Source of the DNA: an uncultured Campylobacter sp.
GTDB lineage: Bacteria > Campylobacterota > Campylobacteria > Campylobacterales > Campylobacteraceae
Reading direction: 5' to 3'
DNA length: 19,438 nt
NCBI RefSeq assembly: GCF_938045405.1
Contig: NZ_CALIMW010000225.1
Location: 1 to 19,438 of the forward strand
Below the pieces are notes generated by a model. That model was not told the DNA's origin. It saw only the letters and a program-made list of their open reading frames with translations, and did no database searches. Positions 8,672-15,478 of this stretch are shown here, in pieces. The position numbers were made by a program, and so were the translations under genes. Numbering within the stretch: the first letter of the stretch is position 1; every line of letters starts with the position of its first letter.

Positions 8672-8869
8672 AAAAAACCCAAGTGAGCGTTGCGTAAAAA
8701 GAATCGGCTCAAACAAAGCCAATCTTGCAACTAGGAAAAATCTCTAGGTCGCAACCCGTAACTTTAAAAAAGCTCGAGCCGAGCCGCGTCACACGGACCT
8801 CTCACGTCGTCGCTTATACAAATATGTTGAACCCTCATATAAAACGCTCTCGCTTCACCCAGGCTTGGG
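8672..8869 (-). ncRNA. ssrS: 6S RNA, upstream of purD
   Basis: A roughly 195-200-nt transcript is predicted on the minus strand. A perfect TATAAT (8879-8874) precedes a 5' end beginning about GCCCAAGCC. The 3' end is CTTGGG followed by six T. CCCAAG at the 5' end pairs exactly with CTTGGG at the 3' end. GAGCGTT near the 5' end pairs with AACGCTC near the 3' end, and CGGCTC pairs with GAGCCG further in. The apex holds an irregular hairpin (TTGCGACCTAG with CTAGTTGCAA). One long, bulged, rod-like fold of this length matches 6S RNA, which binds sigma70 RNA polymerase as a promoter mimic. Location directly upstream of purD is a described arrangement for epsilonproteobacterial 6S RNA (from memory). 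The local CCCA/TGGG pair at the 5' end could form an alternative hairpin. Confidence 0.8.
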
Positions 8870-8873
8870 CAAA

Positions 8874-8879
8874 ATTATA
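8874..8879 (-). promoter_or_regulatory. -10 box of the 6S RNA (and probably purD operon) promoter
   Basis: TATAAT on the minus strand lies seven or so bases before the predicted 6S RNA 5' end and 17 bases after the hemD stop. No good TTGACA is seen at -35, which is usual for Campylobacter sigma70 promoters; the upstream sequence is T/A-rich (TTTAAGCAAATTT). Confidence 0.65.
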
Positions 8880-8896
8880 GTCTAAATTTGCTTAAA

Positions 8897-9529
8897 CTAT
8901 GGCAAAAGCGCCAGATCGACGCAGGATTTTATCGACATTCTTTCGCAGATTATCGGCTCGCAAAACTCGCTCAAAACGCTCGCCGTCGTCCTACCGATAC
9001 AGACCGCCCTGTAGCCCCCGTCCCAGCCGAAATTTGCGGTAAAGCCGCGAACGTTCTTAGGCGAGGTAAAAATCAGCGTGCTGCCTTGCGGCGGCTTTGC
9101 GGCGGCGGGGAGGCTAAGGATGCAATTTTCGTAGGCGATCACGCTTTGCAGCCGCACGCCGGCGCTAGATAGAATTTGCTCCAGCCTCGATACCGTCTCG
9201 CGCGCGCGCAGATACAGCGCGTCTCTGCCCTGCAAGAGCGGCGCGATCTCCGCGGCAAACTCATTTCCGTGCCCGTGCCGCGCCGTGTAGATATCGCGAA
9301 ATCCAAACTCGCGCGCAGCCGCAGCGCACGGCTCGCCGATAGCGTAAACGGGGATATCTAAATCAAGCGAAATTTCATTAAATTTTATCGCCGCCACCGC
9401 ATTTTTGGAGGTAAAAATTAGCGCGCCCGTCTGCGCAGGCAGGCTAAATTTGAGAAATTTTATCTCGCAGACCGCAAGCTGCCTCACCTGCGGATGATCA
9501 AATTTCGTATTAGACACCAGATATATCAA
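8897..9529 (-). CDS. hemD: Uroporphyrinogen-III synthase
   Basis: HemD cyclises hydroxymethylbilane to uroporphyrinogen III in haem synthesis. The family is poorly conserved; support is the two-lobed pattern with ALIFTSKNAVAAI in lobe one and TLIFTSPKNVRGF in lobe two, plus VYAIGEPCAAAAREFG, LYLRARETVSRLEQIL and VCIGRTTASVL. The length is usual for the family. The frame could begin at an ATG at 9541, but GGAGGG lies just inside that start and is spaced five bases from a TTG at 9529. This gives a 210-aa protein beginning IYLVSNTKF, which fits the family better, so the TTG is preferred. The gene ends 18 bases before the 6S RNA promoter. No clear promoter of its own was found in the spacer upstream. 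Confidence 0.88.
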   Translation of the reverse strand: MIYLVSNTKFDHPQVRQLAVCEIKFLKFSLPAQTGALIFTSKNAVAAIKFNEISLDLDIPVYAIGEPCAAAAREFGFRDIYTARHGHGNEFAAEIAPLLQGRDALYLRARETVSRLEQILSSAGVRLQSVIAYENCILSLPAAAKPPQGSTLIFTSPKNVRGFTANFGWDGGYRAVCIGRTTASVLSEFCEPIICERMSIKSCVDLALLP

Positions 9530-9541
9530 AATGCCCTCCAT

Positions 9542-10007
9542 GTTTAAATTTGCTTCGATTAAATTCCGCTCTCGAAAAAATCCGATCCGCGGTCATTAAT
9601 CTTTGAGTTTAAAATTTAATTCTGCTTTGCTCCGCCCTCCGCGCCGATTAAAAACTCGCCCGCAAAGCCTGCTCCGCTTTTTAGTCGCACTTAAGCAACC
9701 TAGCGGCGGCACGCTTTTTAAAATTTTATCTCGCAAGCGAAGCGTCAAATTTAAATTCATCGCTTTACGCGAGCTCTGCTTTTTAAATTTTATTTCGCAG
9801 CCTGCGGCGAGCACCTAAAAACGCCGCTGCAAAGCTCGATCTGCGCGCGGCAGACGTATTACATAGCTCGTCAGCTCCGCGCAGCCTGTGTATGCATCCA
9901 CACAGATCGTCAAGTTCGCCAAATTTTAAAATTTAAAACCGCGGCTACGAAATTTCAAAACTACGAGCGCTAAATTTTAAAATTTCGCCGCTCTTAGGCT
10001 CTTAAAT
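9542..10007. other. Gene-free spacer rich in AAATTT words
   Basis: No gene is recognised in these 466 bases between argH and hemD. About twelve AAATTT hexamers are present, including two copies of the 14-bp palindrome AAATTTTAAAATTT (9921-9934 and 9971-9984). A direct repeat is listed separately. A short inverted repeat CTGTGT/ACACAG occurs near 9886. Open frames on both strands here look like translated low-complexity spacer. Confidence 0.6.
9713..9799. repeat. Direct repeat pair of about 22 bp
   Basis: A copy at 9713-9735 (GCTTTTTAAAATTTTATCTC then GCA) and one at 9778-9799 (GCTTTTTAAATTTTATTTCG then CA) differ by one base insertion and one substitution. Their 3' halves match a longer word AATTTTATCTC found elsewhere in the window in the same orientation. 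Confidence 0.6.
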
Positions 10008-11390
10008 TTATCCCTTCAGCCACCCGTTTAAAATTTCAATCTGCGCCGCAACGCTCTCATTTGCCGTGCCTCCTTGCGACTTGCGCGCCTCTTTGGATGC
10101 ATTTAGGTCAAGAAATTTAACCGCATCGCCGCCCAAGCTTTCATCCACGCTCGCAAGCTGCTGCGCATTTAGCTCACTCAAATCCAGGCCCAAATTTTCC
10201 GCATACGCCACGGCCTTGCCCGTGATGAAGTGAGCTTGTCTAAACGGCACGTTTTTCTCCCGCACCAAAAAGTCGGCCAGATCGGTCGCCGTGAGGTGCC
10301 CGCGGCGCGTCATTGCTAGCATATTTTGCTCGTTAAATTTAGCCGTTTTTAGCATCTGTTTTAAAATTTCAAGGCTCGTAAGCGCGGTGGCGACGCTGTC
10401 AAAAACGCCCTCCTTGTCCTCTTGCATATCCTTGTTATAGGCTAGCGGCAAGCCCTTCATCACCGTTAGCAGCGCGACGAGATTTCCGTTTACGCGCCCC
10501 GCTTTGCCGCGGATTAGCTCGGCGACGTCGGGGTTTTTCTTCTGCGGCATGATCGAGCTGCCCGTGCTGTAGGCGTCGCTGATCGTGACAAAGCCGAACT
10601 CCTGCGAGCTCCACAAGATGAGCTCCTCGCACAGGCGCGACGCATGCGTCATCAGCACGCTTACGTTAAACAAAATCTCCAGCGCGAAATCGCGGTCGCT
10701 GACGCTATCCATCGCGTTTGGCGTCACTCCCGCAAAGCCTAGCTCTCGCGCGACTAGCTCGCGGTTTATCGGATGCGGCGTGCCGGCAAGCGCGGCAGAG
10801 CCTAGCGGACAGAGGTTATTTCGCTCGCGCGAGCTGGCAAAGCGCTCGTAGTCGCGGCGAAACATAAACGCATAAGCTAGCAGATGATAGGCAAGGCTCA
10901 CGGGCTGGGCGTGCTGAAGGTGCGTGTAGCCGGGCATTAGCGTATCTGCGTGCTCGCTAGCGATATCTCGCAGCGCGGTGACTAGTTCGCGGATTTTTTC
11001 GGCAACCTGAGCGCCGCTTTTAAGCACGTAGAGGCGAAAATCAAGCGCGACCTGATCGTTTCTGCTGCGCGCAGTGTGCAGCCTACCGCCAAGATCGCTT
11101 CCAATGAGCTCGCTTAGGCGCTTTTCGACCGCCATGTGGATGTCCTCGTCGGCGGTTTTAAACTCAAATTTACCGCTTTTTATCTCCTCAAACACGGCGT
11201 CAAGCCCCGCGACGATCTTTTCGCTCTCGCCCTGCTTTAAGATCCCACAGGCGCCGAGCATTCTTGCGTGAGCTTTGCTGCCTGCGATATCCTCCCGCCA
11301 AAGCGCCCTATCAAAGCCGATCGAGGCGTTAAACTCTTCCAAAAGCGCCGAACTCGCCTCGCTAAAGCGCCCCTCCCACATTTTTTTCAC
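10008..11390 (-). CDS. argH: Argininosuccinate lyase
   Basis: ArgH splits argininosuccinate into arginine and fumarate, the last step of arginine synthesis. The 460-aa product has the fumarase/aspartase superfamily fold; the signature GSSIMPQKKNPD carries the catalytic Ser loop. Other markers are MWEGRFSE at the N-terminus, HTARSRNDQVALDFRLY, and MPGYTHLQHAQPVSLAYHLLAY. The frame stays open to 11543, but the start is placed at a GTG at 11390 (KKMWEGRF). AAGGAG lies five bases upstream of it, and the resulting length agrees with the family (about 457-460 aa). A candidate -10 box lies about 31 bases upstream. It is separated from the recA operon by a likely terminator and from hemD by a gene-free spacer, so it is probably monocistronic. 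Confidence 0.96.
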   Translation of the reverse strand: MKKMWEGRFSEASSALLEEFNASIGFDRALWREDIAGSKAHARMLGACGILKQGESEKIVAGLDAVFEEIKSGKFEFKTADEDIHMAVEKRLSELIGSDLGGRLHTARSRNDQVALDFRLYVLKSGAQVAEKIRELVTALRDIASEHADTLMPGYTHLQHAQPVSLAYHLLAYAFMFRRDYERFASSRERNNLCPLGSAALAGTPHPINRELVARELGFAGVTPNAMDSVSDRDFALEILFNVSVLMTHASRLCEELILWSSQEFGFVTISDAYSTGSSIMPQKKNPDVAELIRGKAGRVNGNLVALLTVMKGLPLAYNKDMQEDKEGVFDSVATALTSLEILKQMLKTAKFNEQNMLAMTRRGHLTATDLADFLVREKNVPFRQAHFITGKAVAYAENLGLDLSELNAQQLASVDESLGGDAVKFLDLNASKEARKSQGGTANESVAAQIEILNGWLKG

Positions 11391-11420
11391 GCTCGCTCCT
11401 TCGTTTAAATTTTCGGTGAT

Positions 11421-11426
11421 TTTATA
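11421..11426 (-). promoter_or_regulatory. Candidate -10 box for argH
   Basis: TATAAA on the minus strand (in TTTTATAAAATCACC) lies about 31 bases upstream of the argH GTG. It is downstream of the likely terminator of the preceding operon. No TTGACA-like -35 is seen. Confidence 0.45.
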
Positions 11427-11472
11427 AAATTTTAAATCTCGCCGCACAAAATTTATGGGCGAGAAAAAGGCT

Positions 11473-11512
11473 AAAGCGCGGTAAATTCCTAAGAATGCGC
11501 GTACCGCGCTTT
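11473..11512 (-). terminator. Likely intrinsic terminator of the recA operon
   Basis: AAAGCGCGGTA and TACCGCGCTTT form a perfect 11-bp stem around an 18-base loop, which can itself fold a small ATTC/GAAT hairpin. Read on the minus strand, the stem is followed by AGCCTTTTTCTC. It lies about 60 bases after the nitroreductase stop and before the argH promoter candidate. Confidence 0.65.
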
Positions 11513-11571
11513 CGCACTCGGTTTGGAATTTACTGCGCCTCAAGCTTAGCGCTTCAAAAGCGCTTGCCAGC

Positions 11572-12201
11572 TTATTCGATCCACTTTACTACGTCATCCA
11601 TGCCGCGACGGATCTTTTGCGGCTGCGGGTTTACGCGGTAGCCGAAAGGCACGAGTAGCGCCACGCGGCGCTCATTCCATTTTAGATCCAAAATCTCTCC
11701 GAGCGCAGCGCGATCAAAGCCCTCCATAGGGCAGCTGTCGATGCCGTGGCTTGCGGCCTCGTTCATCATCGCAAGTGCTGGGAACATGCACTGCGCGTGC
11801 GACCAATTAAATAGCTCCTCATCGTCGTTGTGAAAATAACCGCTTAAAAAATCTTGATAAAATTTATGCCTGTCGCCGATATATTTGGGCGCTTCATCTT
11901 TTTTGCGCGTAATCATTCGCTCGATATAATCACTTCCTAACTTTATGTCCTTGATCTTTGCTAAAATCACGACCAGATGTGAGCAAGAGGTGATCTGCGG
12001 CTGATTCCATGATTTTTCGCGGATCTGCTCGCGCAGTGCCTTGTTTTGCACAACCAAAAAGTCCCATTGCTCTAGCCCCGTAGAACTAGGTGCTAAGATG
12101 CCTGCCTGCAAAATAGCGTCGAAATCGGCTTTACCGATCTTTTTATTCTCGTCAAAAATTTTGCACGCGTGGCGAAATTTCATAATCTCTAAATGTGTCA
12201 T
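11572..12201 (-). CDS. NAD(P)H-dependent nitroreductase, NfsB/RdxA-like flavoprotein
   Basis: This is a 209-aa cytoplasmic flavin enzyme of the nitroreductase superfamily, which transfers electrons from NAD(P)H via FMN to nitro compounds or quinones. An FMN-contacting start is seen at FRHACKIFDE (9-18), then ILAPSSTGLEQWDFLVV (35-51), GIDSCPMEGFD (153-163), and the closing RRGMDDVVKWIE. RHACKIFD and GIDSCPMEGFD resemble H. pylori RdxA (RHSCKMFD, GLDSCIIGGFD), but the EGFD form also fits NfsB, so the subgroup is not settled. AAGGAG lies before the ATG. The gene starts 13 bases after the AMIN-protein stop and is followed by a hairpin terminator, so it is probably the last gene of the recA-led operon. 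The physiological substrate is unknown. Confidence 0.88.
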   Translation of the reverse strand: MTHLEIMKFRHACKIFDENKKIGKADFDAILQAGILAPSSTGLEQWDFLVVQNKALREQIREKSWNQPQITSCSHLVVILAKIKDIKLGSDYIERMITRKKDEAPKYIGDRHKFYQDFLSGYFHNDDEELFNWSHAQCMFPALAMMNEAASHGIDSCPMEGFDRAALGEILDLKWNERRVALLVPFGYRVNPQPQKIRRGMDDVVKWIE

Positions 12202-12214
12202 AGCCTCTCCTTGA

Positions 12215-13399
12215 TTAGTTTTTGTAGATCAAATACCCGCCATCTTTGCGCCTGATGCTGAGGTTGCCCTCGCGCGAGCGCACGCCGATGCGGTAGTAGC
12301 CGTCCTCTTTGGTGACGTTGATGTCGCTAAAGCCGCCGATATTTACAGCAAAGCTCGCGCCGCTAAGCGGGATATCTTGGCGCCAAAACTCAGCCTCAAG
12401 CGCGCCCGAAGCGTTTGCGTCGGAGCTTTTGAAATCGTCTGCGGTGATGAGCTGCACGCTGTCTTTGCGAATGACAAATTTTAATCCGTCGTCAAATTTA
12501 AGCGTCTCTAGCGGCAGCTCTAGGCGCGGCGCGAAGCTAGGTGTGGTACCACTTTGCGAGACCTGCTTTTGTAAATTTGGATCAGTCGAAGTAACCGAGA
12601 CGTCCAGTGCCCTATGTAGCGCAGGTTTGGCGCTAGCGCTTAACACGAAGTCATCGTGCCAATCAATCGAGCGATTGATATCAACGATCTTTTCGTGCAG
12701 AGTCCCGTCGTCGTCCCTATATCGCACGATCAGGCTTTCGATCGTAAGAGCGTCTGAAGGAAGCGCAAAGGTTTGCTGCGTGAAATTTTTGGGCGCGGGA
12801 GTATTTTGCGGCGTGGCGGCGGAGCTTTGCGCCGGATTGGAATTTTGCGGAGCAGATTGCGCGTTTTGTTGCATAGTGGAGTTTTGCACCGTAGAATTTT
12901 GAGCTGTAGAATTCTGTGCCGCTTTGAAATTTTGCACCATTGTAGAATTTGGCTCGCTTACTTCTGGCACGATTGGTAACTCATCAGGAGGCGGAAGCAT
13001 CGCAACTGAAGGCTGCGCAGAAGAGTTCAGCTCCGTTTTTATAACCTGCAAAGGAGCGCCGATGCCCGCTTTGGGGCCAGGAGCTTTTTTTTCGGTCTGC
13101 GAGAGCTGTGCACTCACGGCTTTTTTGGCGGCGCTTGCTTTAATACTGGAATTAGCTTCTGCGGCGCTTTTTTGGATTGCTGCGGTAGGACTTTTAGATG
13201 TTTCAGGTCTCATTACAGCTTGCTTTTTAGCGTTTGGGCTTTGTGCACCTGTTTTTGGCTCTTTAATCGCCAAATCGGTAGAATTTTGCTCTTTTACCGC
13301 GACGATGCTAGGTTTCGTAGCGTTTGAATTTGCGCCATTTAAATTCTCAGCGTTTAAAAAAGCGCAAAGACCTAAAATTAGCAAAGAAATTTTTCTCAT
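12215..13399 (-). CDS. AMIN-domain periplasmic protein, CgpA-like, probable N-glycoprotein
   Basis: The 394-aa protein has a Sec signal peptide (RKISLLILGLCAFLNA, cut near residue 17). A long Ala/Ser/Asn/Pro/Gln-rich disordered region (about 18-205) includes a QNST repeat at 162-174. The folded C-terminal part (about 212-394) resembles the AMIN-type proteins that bind cell wall. Seven sites fit the Campylobacter PglB consensus D/E-X-N-X-S/T: Asn39, 83, 125, 242, 329, 361 and 379; an eighth (EPNST) is blocked by Pro. The position two genes downstream of eno is that of C. jejuni Cj1670c, the known N-glycoprotein CgpA. The ATG overlaps the preceding septum-initiator stop in ATGA, so translation is coupled. 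The role in peptidoglycan or envelope is inferred. The disordered region diverges freely, so orthology rests on position and the C-terminal domain. Confidence 0.82.
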   Translation of the reverse strand: MRKISLLILGLCAFLNAENLNGANSNATKPSIVAVKEQNSTDLAIKEPKTGAQSPNAKKQAVMRPETSKSPTAAIQKSAAEANSSIKASAAKKAVSAQLSQTEKKAPGPKAGIGAPLQVIKTELNSSAQPSVAMLPPPDELPIVPEVSEPNSTMVQNFKAAQNSTAQNSTVQNSTMQQNAQSAPQNSNPAQSSAATPQNTPAPKNFTQQTFALPSDALTIESLIVRYRDDDGTLHEKIVDINRSIDWHDDFVLSASAKPALHRALDVSVTSTDPNLQKQVSQSGTTPSFAPRLELPLETLKFDDGLKFVIRKDSVQLITADDFKSSDANASGALEAEFWRQDIPLSGASFAVNIGGFSDINVTKEDGYYRIGVRSREGNLSIRRKDGGYLIYKN

Positions 13400-14223
13400 T
13401 TTTTAAGGTCCGGATCGAGCGAGCGACGCTCTAAATAAAGCTTTTGCAGCTCAGCGTTTTCCTCTTTTAGCCGCTCGACGTCGGTGAATAAAAACGCCTT
13501 TTCTTTTTGCAGCTGGCGCAGCACTTCAAACGATCGCTTGCCAAATAGCACATCACCCACGAAGATGCCTGCAAAAACAACGCAGACGATCAGCGCAAGA
13601 GCTGCAAAAATCTGCTTAAGCGGTGAAAACGGATTGATAAAATTCAGCCGTTCTTTTAAATTTTTACGCTTCTTTAAAGCTTTTTTAGCGGCAGGATCTG
13701 CGTTTTGCGGTGTAAAAGAAAATCCTTGCGTTGCAGAATTTATGTCTTGTGCCGCAAAGCCCGTGCCTTGAGAGCCGCGCTCTACGCTCTGAGCCGCAAA
13801 ATCCGCGTCGTTTGGGAAGCGATTTTCTTTCACGTATAATTCTGCACTCTTTAAATCGCTGCCTCCAATAAATTCCGCGCTGTAAAAGCCCGCGTCTGCT
13901 TGCGCGCTGCCTTCGTAGTTTCCGCTTGCAGCAAAGCTTTTGCCGATTAAATTAGAGTTACCACTTGTGGCTTCAGAGGTAGAGCCTGCTTCATCTATAC
14001 CACGCGAAGCGCCGCTACGATTTTGGCGGAAGCCAGCCCCTACCTCGCTAAAGCCTCCGCCAAAATTTTCATCGCTATAAAATTCATCATCGTCAAAAAA
14101 ATCGTCCTCGTCAAAGTCTGCGTCTGAATATTTGCCTTGCGTGTCCGTATAATCCGCTCCGTCCGTATAGGTGCGCTGCGCGCCGCCCTTTAAGCCCCGC
14201 TTGGACTTTTTTTTAAAAAACAT
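13396..14223 (-). CDS. FtsB/DivIC-like septum formation initiator with long acidic N-terminal extension
   Basis: The 275-aa product ends in the FtsB/DivIC pattern: a basic stretch (about 179-193, AKKALKKRKNLKERL), one membrane segment (about 205-226, IFAALALIVCVVFAGIFVGD), then a coiled coil (about 229-268, VERLKEENAELQKLYLERR). FtsB-type proteins join FtsL and FtsQ to trigger septal wall synthesis. The N-terminal 180 residues or so are cytoplasmic by topology and of low complexity. They begin with KKKSKR, then a very acidic Asp/Glu/Tyr/Phe run (about 22-56), then Gly/Ser/Ala-rich sequence. Typical family members are only about 80-110 aa, so this is unusual. The ATG at 14223 is one base after the eno stop; the frame extends to 14271 inside eno, but the later ATG is preferred. 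It overlaps the next gene in ATGA. Confidence 0.8.
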   Translation of the reverse strand: MFFKKKSKRGLKGGAQRTYTDGADYTDTQGKYSDADFDEDDFFDDDEFYSDENFGGGFSEVGAGFRQNRSGASRGIDEAGSTSEATSGNSNLIGKSFAASGNYEGSAQADAGFYSAEFIGGSDLKSAELYVKENRFPNDADFAAQSVERGSQGTGFAAQDINSATQGFSFTPQNADPAAKKALKKRKNLKERLNFINPFSPLKQIFAALALIVCVVFAGIFVGDVLFGKRSFEVLRQLQKEKAFLFTDVERLKEENAELQKLYLERRSLDPDLKK

Positions 14224-14224
14224 T

Positions 14225-15478
14225 TTAAATTTGATTTCCCAAAAACTCATCCGTCTCGCGCTCGATCTCAAGCAGGCGGTTGTATTTTGCGTTGCGTTCG
14301 CTTCTTGAGGTCGCGCCCGTTTTGATTTGGCCAGTATTCATCGCGACGGCGAAGTCCGCGATAAAGCTATCCTCGCTCTCGCCGCTTCTGTGGCTCATCA
14401 CGCAGCGGTAGCCTTTGCGCTGAGCTAGGCGGATCGTCTGCATAGTTTGGCTAACCGTGCCGATTTGATTTGGTTTTATTAGAATCGCGTTAGCTACGCC
14501 TTTTTGGGTGCCTTCGCGCAAAATTTTCTCGTTCGTTACAAATAGATCGTCGCCCACAAGCTGCACTTTAGAGCCAAGCCTGCTAGTTAGCTTTGCCCAG
14601 CCCGCCCAGTCGTCCTCGCTTAGGCCGTCTTCGATCGAAAATATCGGATACTTCTCGCAAAGCTGCGCGTATCGCTCGATTAGCTCTTCGCTACTAAATT
14701 CCTTGCCCTCTAGCTTGTATTTGCCGTTTTCGTACAGCTCGCTAGCTGCGACGTCAAGGGCTAGTTTGATCTGTTCGCCTGCCTTGTAGCCTGCTTTTTC
14801 GATAGCTTGCATGATTAGTTTGATCGGCTCTTCATTGTCGTTTAAATTCGGCGCAAATCCGCCCTCATCCCCCACTGCCGTACTGTGGCCTGCCGCGTTT
14901 AGAAGGCCTTTTAGCGTGTGGTAAATTTCGCTCGCCGCTCGCAGCGCGTCGCTAAATTTATCAAATCCAAACGGCATAATCATAAATTCTTGAAAATCCA
15001 CGCTGTTGTTCGCGTGCGCGCCGCCGTTGATGATATTAAACATCGGCACCGGCAGTACGCTAGCGTTCGCGCCGCCTAGGTAGCGATACAAAGGTATGTC
15101 AAGGCTTTTGGCAGCCGCGCGCGCTACCGCCATAGATACGCCAAGCACGGCGTTCGCGCCCAAATTTGAGTAGTTATCGGTGCCGTCAAGCTCGCGCATT
15201 TCATCATCAAGCGCCTTTTGATCGAAAGCATCCAGCCCGATCACGGCTTCGGCGATCTGCGAATTTACGTTTTCCACCGCTTTTAGCACGCCCTTGCCGC
15301 AGTATCTATCGCCCCCGTCGCGAAGCTCCAGCGCCTCGCGTTTGCCCGTGCTTGCGCCGCTTGGCACTATCGCGCTTGCTACGGTGCCGTCGCTTAGAGC
15401 CACGGTCGCTTTCACGGTCGGGTTGCCGCGGCTATCTAACACCTCTATCGCATAAACATCTTCGATATAAATCATCAT
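14225..15478 (-). CDS. eno: Enolase
   Basis: Enolase interconverts 2-phosphoglycerate and phosphoenolpyruvate in glycolysis and gluconeogenesis; asaccharolytic campylobacters use it mainly for gluconeogenesis. The 417-aa product has the full-length family pattern: YAIEVLDSRGNPTV at the N-terminus, VPSGASTGKREALELRD, GGAHANNSVDFQEFMIMP, AVGDEGGFAPN, metal-binding Asp in LALDVAASELY, Glu in FSIEDGLSEDDW and Asp in VGDDLFVTN. Catalytic Lys is in ILIKPNQIGT, and MSHRSGESED supplies the active-site His/Arg/Ser. The ATG overlaps the recA stop in ATGA; a second in-frame ATG follows at once and is spaced better from GGAG, so the start may be three bases later. The recA-eno-septum initiator order is the standard Campylobacter arrangement. 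Confidence 0.97.
   Translation of the reverse strand: MMIYIEDVYAIEVLDSRGNPTVKATVALSDGTVASAIVPSGASTGKREALELRDGGDRYCGKGVLKAVENVNSQIAEAVIGLDAFDQKALDDEMRELDGTDNYSNLGANAVLGVSMAVARAAAKSLDIPLYRYLGGANASVLPVPMFNIINGGAHANNSVDFQEFMIMPFGFDKFSDALRAASEIYHTLKGLLNAAGHSTAVGDEGGFAPNLNDNEEPIKLIMQAIEKAGYKAGEQIKLALDVAASELYENGKYKLEGKEFSSEELIERYAQLCEKYPIFSIEDGLSEDDWAGWAKLTSRLGSKVQLVGDDLFVTNEKILREGTQKGVANAILIKPNQIGTVSQTMQTIRLAQRKGYRCVMSHRSGESEDSFIADFAVAMNTGQIKTGATSRSERNAKYNRLLEIERETDEFLGNQI

Noticed and set aside
9713..9799. Possible CRISPR or tandem-repeat array from the AATTTTATCTC-containing repeats
   Set aside because: Only two adjacent copies with no regular spacers; the remaining copies are kilobases apart.
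9596..9818. Overlapping 71-72-codon frames on both strands between argH and hemD
   Set aside because: Composition is spacer-like; the CEIKF-type peptide arises from the recurrent GAGATAAAATT word, not from homology to hemD.
12309..13406. Plus-strand frames opposite the AMIN protein gene, one with hydrophobic stretches
   Set aside because: They mirror the Ala/Ser/Asn-rich coding of the true gene; no ribosome-binding site or homology.
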